Positions 48,477 to 56,788 of a DNA stretch of 64,000 nt are shown in pieces. Source of the DNA: UMGS1279 sp045577695 (GTDB lineage Bacteria; Bacillota; Clostridia; Oscillospirales; Acutalibacteraceae); NCBI GenBank assembly GCA_045577695.1, contig JAZNIW010000001.1, forward strand, positions 41,436 to 105,435. The letters run 5' to 3'. Position 1 is the first letter of the stretch, and each line of letters starts with the position of its first letter. The notes beneath the pieces were generated by a model. That model saw only the letters and a program-made list of their open reading frames with translations. It did no database searches and was not told where the DNA came from. The translations under genes and the position numbers were made by a program.

Positions 48477-51400
48477 TTATCCAATGGTCAAGAAATAATC
48501 AACAATACCCTCGACCAAGGCATCGGCACATTTTTCATTGGCCGAATCTTTCAACATAATGTTATTGTAATCCTGACTGTTGCTCATAAAGCCGTTTTCG
48601 GTCAGCACTACGGGGCAATCGGCCACGCGAGAGAGGAAGAAAACGTGCCCTTGCATAGTGCGAATGGTGCGGTAGATTTTGGCTTTTTTCATTTGGTTGT
48701 TGATTTTTTCAGCCGCTTGATGGGTGTAGGGGTTAAAATAAAAGGTCGTAAATCCATTGGCCGTGGTATTGGTGGCCGAATCACGGTGAATGGAAAGGGC
48801 TAAATTTGGTCGGGCATTGCGTACCTTATTCATTCGTGCCTCGTTGGTCATACCGGTATCCGACGTGCGAGTTAAGACCACCGTTGCCCCGATGGATTCC
48901 AGTTTCGCTGCTACTTTTTTGGCCAGTAAGAGATTTAGTTGTTCCTCATTATAGTTTTTATTGGCACCCAAGGCGCCGGCATCGCTTCCGCCGTGGCCGG
49001 CATCCACCACAATTTTAATGTTATCCAATCGGCCGCCGTATTTATTATCGGCCTTCGTTGCCTTAACGGGATTAACAAAGCGGAAAACCAAGTTGCCTGC
49101 TGCATCATAGTCGGCCGCCCAACCAAAGAATTCTCCTACTTTTTGCAGATAGAGGCGTAAGGTATAGTCGGTGGTTCCTTTGAGAATTTGTACCTTACTG
49201 AAAATGGGGCTTTCGGCCAGCTTATTGGCATCTACATTCAACTTGTCAGCATAACAGAAGGTAATATCCACATATGTAAAGGTTCGACTGGTGATGGTGG
49301 TGCGGTTTTTCCCGCTGCCGCCGGAATATTTTTGGGGTAAAATCTGCACCTTAAAAGGGGCTTTCCAATCGGTTTTTAGGGTTAGCACGGTATGCGAGCC
49401 ATCGGTAACAAGCGACTTGGTCGAAATACTGTTTTTCGAAGGTAATGTGCCGCGCAGAGTGCGTACATTGCTGGTGTACACCCGCTTACCGTACCGCATT
49501 AACCGATAAGAATTGCCCGACGAGGGGTCGTAGTCGGTGTTTTCTTTGCAGTAATCCAAGGTGCCTTTGGGCAGATAATTGTTGGTTGGCAGTGAGAGGT
49601 CATCGGCCGCTTTTTCCCCATTAAAGGTTTCGGCTTGTTGTTTGGTAACCTCGGCAATTAGCGTATTACCTACCCCGATATACCCGCCGCCCGAAGGGGG
49701 TGGGGAGACCGTCGAGGAACTGGAACTGACCACCACTTTTTTCTTGACTGTGATGGCACCGCCGGTTAGTCGCTCGGTAACGCCGTTATGTTGGCCGATA
49801 AAGGTAATGCGTCCTAATTTCTGTTCCTTCGTTTTGGCCGAGGGCATTTCAAAACTACCCGAAAAGGTAGAAAAATCAGAGTATTCTTCGGTTTCGGTCT
49901 GTTGGAGGGTCACGGTTTTTCCGTTGAGGGTGGCTTTCACGGTACTGCCGGTGCGGGCAGTAGCCTTAACGATTAAATTATCGCCGCCGTTTAAAGAAAG
50001 GGAAGAGGTGGGGGAAGCGTTTTTCAGTACCGTGTACCGATAATAAACCACAAAGGTTTCGGTTTTTCCTTTATGGGTGAACGTAAAGGTGTTTTTGCCC
50101 ACCTTTAAATCCAGTTGCAGAGAAAAATATCCGTATTCGGTGCGTTTAACGGCAACTGAGTTTAACAACAAATCAAAATTTGGGTCGGAAGCGCCAATAA
50201 TGGCCACCGAATTTTCATACGTGGTAAAATCGCGCTTGGTGGGGGAAGTGAAACTCAGGTCGCGCAGAACGTAATTATCCTCGACATCGCCCTTTAGATA
50301 CTTATAAACTACCGCGGCACCGCCCGAAGTATCTTCAGCCAAAGCTTTGTAACTGTTAAAACAAAACAGATTGCGGTCAATATCTTTTAAGGTCATTAGT
50401 TGGCGGGTTAATTGGTCGGGATTGCGCCATTCCCCCTTGCCCGCGGTGGCGCGGTCACTGGAAAGGACAAATCCGAGCGAACAGGTGGCAGGGGTATTTT
50501 TATCCCACCAATTCACCAACGTTTCAAAGGGAAGCGTTTTGGAATTGGTTGTGGTATCGGCCGTCACAAAAACCATATCAAAAAGCCCTTGTTGCATCCA
50601 AGAGAGCACATCGGCAGCATCATCACGCCACATTTGGTGTAAAGCCTTTGTTTTTATACCGCCCTCTTTCACATCGGCGGTGGCATAAATGCTGTCACAC
50701 ATCAGCCCAAACAACATCGCTCCGTTTTTTTGCCGTACCTCTTGGGATAAGGCGGTCACAGTTTGGGTCAATAAGTCACGGTTGTAATTTAGATAGCCGT
50801 AAGGCGTGCCGGTTGCCATATAGGTGCAAAAATCGGTTTCCTCGGGGGTGCGACGTACCGATTGGATAAATAGCCCGTCCAATCCCTCGATCGAAGCGGC
50901 GGCCAATAATTTTGTCTGCACCGACGCGGTCTGTGCGGGGTTGGTAAAACACCCTTCTATCAAGGGGGTTAAATCCACCACACCGCAAACCGAAAGCGAC
51001 TTTTGATGGGCGGTGGCAATGGTTCGCTCCAACGCGGATTCGATGGCAGCGGAATCCAAGTAAAAGCCGCTCGCATCGTTTAATTTTACAAACAAGGTGG
51101 TAAAACCGTTTCTTTCCACCTCATCCAACAGGGCGTTTGTTTTTTTGGTGTCGGTTGGATTAAAATCATCGGAAAGATTAAGAAAGGTTCCGTAGATTTC
51201 GGTTGGACGATTGGCGGTACTGTTCTGGTTCGGCAGGGTGACGACGGAATCAGAAGAAATAATTTCCACCGTCGGCATTTCGCTTCCTGAAGAATGCTTT
51301 GTTGGAGCCGAATCCGACGAATTATCCGAATCAAAAGGAGAGTGGAAAAAGGATGCATCAATTTTAGGCATAGGCAAAACACCCATAGAACATAATCCCA

Positions 51401-51584
51401 CCAGCACAGCCAATACGCTGACTGCGACCAGCAAAAGAGGCAACACAAAGCGCAACCGTCGCCGATAGCGGGGTCGTTCTTGCCGAATTCGTTGCGTTCG
51501 TTCTTTCTTTTCCAAATCCTTGAGGTAACGGTCAATCAGTTGGCTTTCGTTGGTATTGAATTCGTCATCCCTTCTTTGAAACAT
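48477..51584 (-). CDS. N-acetylmuramoyl-L-alanine amidase with N-terminal GHL10-like domain
   Basis: 1035 aa. A cytoplasmic basic start and one membrane helix (RFVLPLLLVAVSVLAVLVGL) anchor it outside. Residues ~125-420 (IYGTFLNLSDDFNPT, GYLNYNRDLL, GLMCDSIYATADV) resemble the GHL10 glycosidase-like domain of the next gene but have lost its usual acidic motifs. Beta-rich segments and a Ser-rich linker follow. The C-terminal ~180 residues are Amidase_3: VVDAGHGGSDAGALG, ...NLALSIHRDS, VVLTENGFMSN, with His, Glu/Glu and His zinc-site residues. It cleaves peptide stems from peptidoglycan, perhaps in sporulation or cell separation. Confidence 0.88.
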   Translation of the reverse strand: MFQRRDDEFNTNESQLIDRYLKDLEKKERTQRIRQERPRYRRRLRFVLPLLLVAVSVLAVLVGLCSMGVLPMPKIDASFFHSPFDSDNSSDSAPTKHSSGSEMPTVEIISSDSVVTLPNQNSTANRPTEIYGTFLNLSDDFNPTDTKKTNALLDEVERNGFTTLFVKLNDASGFYLDSAAIESALERTIATAHQKSLSVCGVVDLTPLIEGCFTNPAQTASVQTKLLAAASIEGLDGLFIQSVRRTPEETDFCTYMATGTPYGYLNYNRDLLTQTVTALSQEVRQKNGAMLFGLMCDSIYATADVKEGGIKTKALHQMWRDDAADVLSWMQQGLFDMVFVTADTTTNSKTLPFETLVNWWDKNTPATCSLGFVLSSDRATAGKGEWRNPDQLTRQLMTLKDIDRNLFCFNSYKALAEDTSGGAAVVYKYLKGDVEDNYVLRDLSFTSPTKRDFTTYENSVAIIGASDPNFDLLLNSVAVKRTEYGYFSLQLDLKVGKNTFTFTHKGKTETFVVYYRYTVLKNASPTSSLSLNGGDNLIVKATARTGSTVKATLNGKTVTLQQTETEEYSDFSTFSGSFEMPSAKTKEQKLGRITFIGQHNGVTERLTGGAITVKKKVVVSSSSSTVSPPPSGGGYIGVGNTLIAEVTKQQAETFNGEKAADDLSLPTNNYLPKGTLDYCKENTDYDPSSGNSYRLMRYGKRVYTSNVRTLRGTLPSKNSISTKSLVTDGSHTVLTLKTDWKAPFKVQILPQKYSGGSGKNRTTITSRTFTYVDITFCYADKLNVDANKLAESPIFSKVQILKGTTDYTLRLYLQKVGEFFGWAADYDAAGNLVFRFVNPVKATKADNKYGGRLDNIKIVVDAGHGGSDAGALGANKNYNEEQLNLLLAKKVAAKLESIGATVVLTRTSDTGMTNEARMNKVRNARPNLALSIHRDSATNTTANGFTTFYFNPYTHQAAEKINNQMKKAKIYRTIRTMQGHVFFLSRVADCPVVLTENGFMSNSQDYNNIMLKDSANEKCADALVEGIVDYFLTIG

Positions 51585-51613
51585 ACAAAACTCCTATCCT
51601 TCGAACTGTCTTT

Positions 51614-53074
51614 TTAAAACGCCTCTACGGCGCGGAATAGATTTTGAATTTGCGCCTTTAGATGGGCACCGTTATGCGTGGTTGCCCCGTAAGAAAAGAC
51701 CACAAATCCGTTGGCACCGGCCTCCTTGGCATCGGTTGCTTGGCGAGCCAGTAATTGTTTGTCACTGCTCCACTCCTTGTAATCCTCCACCGTCGGTTCA
51801 TTGGCGCGATAGGCACCAAGCCCGATGTAAAAAGAAAGTGCTGAGTGGCGTGGCAAAGCACTCCACCTTGCCAATAAGTTGTCGTATCGTGCGCGCACCA
51901 CCGGGTGGGTGTAACCAAAATAAATTTGCGGAATGATATAATCAACATAGCCGGCTTTGGCCATCCACAGGGCAACGTCGGCATATTTGTTGTTGAAATT
52001 TTTGTCAATATCGGCGGCCGGACTGATGCCAAAGATTACCCCTTTGGCGCGGCAAATTGAATGAGCGGCTGCTACCAACGCGTTGACATTTGCTCTCCGC
52101 CAATCGGCCAAAGAAAGTGCTTTTGTTCCTGCCGATTGTTGGTAGGCGGCATAAGAATTTTTATCAAACGAAGTGGCGGTTGTAGGGTAAAAATAATCGT
52201 CAAAATGAATGCCGTCCACCGGATATTTATCCACAATTTCGCGAATACCGTTTAACACCAATTTTTGCACATCGTGTTCGGCGGGATTAAAATAAATCCC
52301 CTCGCCTACTACCACGGCACGGCCGCTGTTATCGGTTGCCCAAGTGCGGGCAATGTTTTGGGCCGAGAGTTTGGAAGGGTCACTGATCGAGCTGCTGACA
52401 CGGTAGGGATTGATCCAGGCGTGAAATTGCATTTTGTATCGGTGGGCTGCCTCAATCATCAGTGCCATCGCATCGAATTTTGCGGCGAGCCCCTCGGTGC
52501 CTGAAACATATTTGGAAGGGGGGAAATATCGGGAGGGGTAAAAAGCATCGGCAAAGGGGCGTACGTGACAAAAGACGGCGTTGTAACCTTGGTCAGCCAC
52601 TTTTTTCATCATTTGTTCCACCTTTTTTTTGGCAGAATCTTCGGTATCATTTTTGGAAAAGGGCATTTCAAAGCAGGAAATCCAAAGCCCCTTTAAATGG
52701 AAGGTTTTGGCCGGCAAACTCGGTTTTTGCGAGGAAGTCGGAGGCAGGGAAGAATTGGCTGTTTGCGAAGAAAAAGGCCGACTGCTTAATAAATTCGAGG
52801 AGAAATTTCCCGATGCGGAGGATGAAAAAGGGACAGGCCGCGACGAAACGGCCGATTCCGGTACCGAAGTCAAGTCGAAAGAGCCGGAAGGGTCAGAAGA
52901 ATCGGAAAAATCGGAAGAATCTATCGTATGCTCCCACAACGAGTCGACCGAATCCGTCACGAGGTCAGGTTCGGTGCGGTTGGAAGTATTCGCCCTGCCG
53001 CACCCCGACAGGGTTAGCAGGGTAAAGGTCAAAAAGACGGCCAAAAACCGCAAAAAAACATTATTCATAATCAT
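51614..53074 (-). CDS. GHL10-family glycosidase-like lipoprotein
   Basis: 486 aa; lipobox LLTLSGC near residue 25, then a Ser-rich linker. FHLKGLWISCFEMPFS, GYNAVFCHVRPFADAFYPSR, MQFHAWINPYRVSS, VDGIHFDDYFYPTT and IIPQIYFGY are the standard GHL10 (DUF187) blocks. Members are thought to act on peptidoglycan glycan strands (denuded muramic acid). It lies 30 bp upstream of the amidase gene, so the two enzymes are made together. Two ATGs (53074, 53068) are possible starts. Confidence 0.9.
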   Translation of the reverse strand: MIMNNVFLRFLAVFLTFTLLTLSGCGRANTSNRTEPDLVTDSVDSLWEHTIDSSDFSDSSDPSGSFDLTSVPESAVSSRPVPFSSSASGNFSSNLLSSRPFSSQTANSSLPPTSSQKPSLPAKTFHLKGLWISCFEMPFSKNDTEDSAKKKVEQMMKKVADQGYNAVFCHVRPFADAFYPSRYFPPSKYVSGTEGLAAKFDAMALMIEAAHRYKMQFHAWINPYRVSSSISDPSKLSAQNIARTWATDNSGRAVVVGEGIYFNPAEHDVQKLVLNGIREIVDKYPVDGIHFDDYFYPTTATSFDKNSYAAYQQSAGTKALSLADWRRANVNALVAAAHSICRAKGVIFGISPAADIDKNFNNKYADVALWMAKAGYVDYIIPQIYFGYTHPVVRARYDNLLARWSALPRHSALSFYIGLGAYRANEPTVEDYKEWSSDKQLLARQATDAKEAGANGFVVFSYGATTHNGAHLKAQIQNLFRAVEAF

Positions 53075-53229
53075 CCTTATTCTACCTCATTTTCCATCAA
53101 AAATCAACACTTTTCGCCTAGGAAATCGTAGGAAATCCCACGCATATTCTACATATTTTATGAATATTAAAAAAGAGCTAGAACAAACAAAGCCACCCGC
53201 CGCTTGAAACGGTGGGTGGCAAAAATAGA

Positions 53230-53982
53230 TTATCCCAGTAACACATCGGAAACTAACATCACACAAAAACAAATCAGCAAGGCGTAAGTAGCCCGGCGCT
53301 CACTTCCGTGAGCGTGAGTTTCGTGTATCATTTCATCGCTGATAACATACAGCATAGTACCGCCCGCAAAAGCCAGGGCCAGGGGTAAAATTGCACCGGA
53401 TATCGACACTGAAAAATAGCCAATTAGGGTGCCAATCACCTCAATAAATCCTGTAAACAAGGCGCAGATAAAGGTTTTGCGTGGTGATACACCGGCCGCC
53501 AGCATTGGGCCGATAATTACCATTCCCTCGGGTATGTTTTGAAGAGCAATACCACCAGCAATCATCAGAGCGCGGGTGGTTTCGCCCGACCCGAATCCCA
53601 CACCGGCTGCAATGCCTTCGGGCAGGTTGTGAATGGCGATGGCGGCCACAAAAAGTAAGACCTTATCCAAATTGGCGCCGGTGTGCGTCTCGGTATCGGT
53701 TCCCATCAATCGATGCAGATGTGGCACCAGACGATCCAAAACATTCAAAAACAAAGCGCCGAGAAAAATGCCGGCCACCGTAATAGGCAAAGCATATTTC
53801 CCGCCAATTTCCACCGAGGGTAAAATAAGTCCCAACACTGCGGCGGCCAACATAATTCCTGCCGCAAAGGATAAGACTATGTCCGAAAAACGGTGGGAAA
53901 TTTTTTTAAACAAAAAACCGATAATGGCGCCGAAAACAGTGGCAAAACCAACCCCCAACGCGGTCAATAAAACCATATTCAT
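53230..53982 (-). CDS. ZIP family metal transporter
   Basis: 250 aa, GGAGTTTTTCGGTT leader, eight predicted membrane helices. AIHNLPEGIAAGVGFGSGE and IALQNIPEGMVIIGPM are the paired metal-binding helices of ZIP importers (His, Asn, Pro, Glu). A short His/Asp loop lies between helices 3 and 4 (HLHRLMGTDTETH). It likely imports zinc or iron; iron would suit the neighbouring ferritin, rubredoxin and flavodiiron genes. Confidence 0.93.
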   Translation of the reverse strand: MNMVLLTALGVGFATVFGAIIGFLFKKISHRFSDIVLSFAAGIMLAAAVLGLILPSVEIGGKYALPITVAGIFLGALFLNVLDRLVPHLHRLMGTDTETHTGANLDKVLLFVAAIAIHNLPEGIAAGVGFGSGETTRALMIAGGIALQNIPEGMVIIGPMLAAGVSPRKTFICALFTGFIEVIGTLIGYFSVSISGAILPLALAFAGGTMLYVISDEMIHETHAHGSERRATYALLICFCVMLVSDVLLG

Positions 53983-54061
53983 AACCGAAAAACTCCTTTT
54001 CTGCCGATTACGCTAAAGGAAAGAAGAAACAAAAAAAGAATCCGTTCTTCTATGAAGAAAG

Positions 54062-54101
54062 CCCACAACTGTTTCCATACCATAGGGAAAACAGTTGTGG
54101 G
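54062..54101. terminator. Long hairpin after rubredoxin
   Basis: CCCACAACTGTTT / AAACAGTTGTGGG; the T-run is weak on the minus strand. Confidence 0.6.
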
Positions 54102-54106
54102 AAAAA

Positions 54107-54262
54107 TTATTCTTGACTGAAGTTGTCTTTGCCAACACCACAAAGGGGGCACTCAAAATCTTCGGGAAGATCCTCAAATTTTGTGCCGGCCGCAATGCCG
54201 TTGTCGGGGTCGCCGACCGTTTCGTCGTAAATCCAACCACATACGTCGCATACATATTTCAT
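54107..54262 (-). CDS. Rubredoxin
   Basis: 51 aa from MKYVCDVCGWIYDETVGDPD (54262, AGGAGGTGAAT ribosome site) to CPLCGVGKDNFSQE. Both CxxCG iron-binding knuckles are present (CDVCG, CPLCG). It carries single electrons to oxygen- and peroxide-reducing enzymes of anaerobes. It lies between the ferritin and ZIP genes on the same strand and is a natural donor to the flavodiiron protein encoded two genes upstream. Confidence 0.95.
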   Translation of the reverse strand: MKYVCDVCGWIYDETVGDPDNGIAAGTKFEDLPEDFECPLCGVGKDNFSQE

Positions 54263-54310
54263 TTTATTCACCTCCTAAAACGGAATCATTGGTTTTTGTT
54301 CTTAAACCAA

Positions 54311-54820
54311 CTACAAAACCAGCGAAGGGGCGCTATACACGCGGGCCGCCAGTTCTTGATTGAGCATATAAAGACCTTTAGGGTCACTTCCAAATAATTC
54401 CATTTTTAAAATCAAATCGTTGGCGTTGGTTTCTTCTTCGCCTTGTTCTTTGACAAACCAATCCAAAAATTGCATTGTACGGAAATCGCGAACATCGTAG
54501 GCAGCACCGTAGATGTCGTTGATGAGAGAAGTGACGTATTTTTCGTGTTTTAAGCCGGCCTTAAGTACTGCCATATGGCTATCTAATTCGACATCCGGTT
54601 TGGCAATGGCTTTAAGGGTAACAGCCTCCCCTTCGTTTTGCAAATAAGTGTAAAATAACATGGCGTGGTCACGCTCTTCCTGTGCTTGAATGCGATACCA
54701 GTTGGCAAAACCGTCCAGTCCGTTGGCTTGGAAATAGTTAGAAAAATCCAAATAAAGATACGCCGAATAAAGTTCCTTATTGATTTGGTCGTTAATGAGT
54801 TCGTGCACTTTTTTGTTCAT
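54311..54820 (-). CDS. ftnA: Ferritin (bacterial non-heme)
   Basis: 169 aa, AAAGGAGAATTTCAA ribosome site. LYSAYLYLDFSNYF, AQEERDHAMLFYTYL and VKEQGEEETNAN supply the ferroxidase Glu/His ligands (E-xx-H in EERDH). It stores iron and detoxifies peroxide. It sits in an oxidative-stress cluster with the flavodiiron protein and rubredoxin. Confidence 0.95.
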   Translation of the reverse strand: MNKKVHELINDQINKELYSAYLYLDFSNYFQANGLDGFANWYRIQAQEERDHAMLFYTYLQNEGEAVTLKAIAKPDVELDSHMAVLKAGLKHEKYVTSLINDIYGAAYDVRDFRTMQFLDWFVKEQGEEETNANDLILKMELFGSDPKGLYMLNQELAARVYSAPSLVL

Positions 54821-54834
54821 TTGAAATTCTCCTT

Positions 54835-56625
54835 TTACTGTATTTTTTCAAAATCACTTGCACCGTGTTTACACAACGGGCAGATGAAATCATCCGGCAA
54901 GGGTTCTCCCTCATAAATATAGCCGCAAATTTTGCAAACATAGCCTTTTTTTCCTTCGGGCTCAGGCTTGGGCTTTACTTCATCCAGATAATAGGTATAG
55001 GTCATCGTTTCGCGGTCGGTTAAAACTCTGGCCTCGGTGACCGCGCAGACAAACATACCGTGGGTGTCCAAATCGACATATTGTTCCACCGCAAGCGAAA
55101 GAAAGGCGTTGATATGCCGCGGCAAAAATGCCAGTCCGTTATCCGAACGGAGGAATTCAACGTCTTTGAATTTGTCGGTATTGCGGCCGCTATGGAAGCC
55201 GAATCGCTCAAAAATCGAGTATGGGGCATCAACCGACAGACAGTTGACATTCATCTTGCCGGTTTGTTTGATGATGTGATGCGAATAATTTTCTTTGTTA
55301 ATGGTCACTGCAACGCGGTTGGGCGTATTGGTGACCTGTGTGATGGTGTTGACAATCAAACCGTTATCTTTTTTACCGTCATGGCAAGTAACAACATATA
55401 ATCCATATCCGATTTTAAATAGGGCAGTCATATCGCTTTTGTTGGCAGTGGAATCTTGCATAGCTAAATACTCTTTACAGAGTTCCCGTGAAAGAGAACA
55501 AATTTGTTGTTTGCTCTCTTGGCTGACTGCCGAAAGAATGCGAACGGTTGTATCGGTGAAGGTGAGATTCTTGCTTTTTTCAAACATTCCCTTCATTACC
55601 TTGGCTGCCGTCGGTGCCCAACTTCCATTTTCCATAAAGGCAACGGTGCGATGGCAAAATCCGCGTTCGATTAGGTGTTGAATAAAGGTTCGCATAAAGG
55701 GGAAAATCTCTGCATTATAGGTGGTGGTGGCTAAAACCAATTTGCTGTAACGAAAAGCATCGGCCACGGCTTTAGACCAATCCGAACGAGCCAAATCATA
55801 GAGCACTACTTTGGGACAACCCTTGGCCGTTAACTCTTCGGCTAACAGGGTGACCGCCTTTTTTGTGTTGCCGTAAATCGAAGTATAGGCAATCACTACC
55901 CCTTCTTCCTCGGGTTGATAACTCGACCAAGTGTTATACAAAGCTACGGCTTGTGCTACCGTTTCTTTTAAAACGGGGCCGTGCAAGGGACAAATGATAT
56001 CCAAGTCCAGTCCGGCCGCTTTTTTCAAAAGATTTTGTACCTGCGCACCGTACTTTCCGACAATGCCGATATAATAGCGTCTGGCTTCGTCTGCCCAATC
56101 CTCGGCAACATCCAGAGCGCCAAATTTGCCGAATCCATCGGCCGAAAACAAAACGCGGTCGGTGCTGTCGTAGGTAACAATAACTTCCGGCCAGTGCACC
56201 ATCGGGGCGGTTACAAAGGTGAGATTATGTTGCCCAAGACAGAGTGTATCCCCCTCTCCCACGACCATTCGATTTTCGGTAAAATCGGAACCGAAGAAGT
56301 TTTTCATCATCGAAAATGCTTTGGCCGAAGAAACCAAGGTGGCGTTGGGGTAGGTTTTTACAAAATTCAAAATATTGGCCGAATGGTCCGGCTCCATATG
56401 CTGTATGATAAGGTAATCCGGTTGGCGACTGCCTAAGACGTTTTGAATATTATCCAACCATTCGTGGGTGAAATTAACATCGACGGTATCCATAATGGCA
56501 ATTTTTTCATCCATAATGGCATACGAATTATAGGATATCCCGTTGGGCACAAGGTATTGTCCTTCAAACAGGTCGACCCGATGGTCATTCACTCCAATAT
56601 ATTGTATATCCTTTGAAATAAACAT
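54835..56625 (-). CDS. Multidomain flavodiiron protein (diiron, flavodoxin, flavin reductase, rubredoxin)
   Basis: 596 aa, AAAGGAGAATTCGAA ribosome site. Residues 1-245: metallo-beta-lactamase-like diiron core with HMEPDH (76-81), a His in APMVHWPEV and CPLHGPVLK. Residues ~250-395: flavodoxin (IAYTSIYGNTKKAVTLL). Residues ~405-545: flavin reductase (YGLYVVTCHDGKKDNGLIVN). C-terminal rubredoxin: CKICGYIYEGEPL...CPLCKHG. It reduces O2 (or NO) to water with electrons passed along its own domains. Such long fusions occur in Clostridia. Ferritin follows 14 bp downstream. Confidence 0.93.
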   Translation of the reverse strand: MFISKDIQYIGVNDHRVDLFEGQYLVPNGISYNSYAIMDEKIAIMDTVDVNFTHEWLDNIQNVLGSRQPDYLIIQHMEPDHSANILNFVKTYPNATLVSSAKAFSMMKNFFGSDFTENRMVVGEGDTLCLGQHNLTFVTAPMVHWPEVIVTYDSTDRVLFSADGFGKFGALDVAEDWADEARRYYIGIVGKYGAQVQNLLKKAAGLDLDIICPLHGPVLKETVAQAVALYNTWSSYQPEEEGVVIAYTSIYGNTKKAVTLLAEELTAKGCPKVVLYDLARSDWSKAVADAFRYSKLVLATTTYNAEIFPFMRTFIQHLIERGFCHRTVAFMENGSWAPTAAKVMKGMFEKSKNLTFTDTTVRILSAVSQESKQQICSLSRELCKEYLAMQDSTANKSDMTALFKIGYGLYVVTCHDGKKDNGLIVNTITQVTNTPNRVAVTINKENYSHHIIKQTGKMNVNCLSVDAPYSIFERFGFHSGRNTDKFKDVEFLRSDNGLAFLPRHINAFLSLAVEQYVDLDTHGMFVCAVTEARVLTDRETMTYTYYLDEVKPKPEPEGKKGYVCKICGYIYEGEPLPDDFICPLCKHGASDFEKIQ

Positions 56626-56734
56626 TTCGAATTCTCCTTTCCGTATCTTTTTTATTATAACATAAAAAATGTTAAAATCTACACCTTAAAACTTATTTTT
56701 TGTTTATTAGCAATTTTTTATGACTTAAAGAAGA

Positions 56735-56778
56735 AAAAATAGGCCACTACCTATAGCAATGACCTACTTTTTGCGGTT
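56735..56778 (-). terminator. Terminator of glnN
   Basis: Imperfect inverted repeat (AGTAGGTCA / TGGCCTATT on the minus strand) followed by TTTTTT. Confidence 0.6.
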
Positions 56779-56788
56779 GAGAAAGGAA

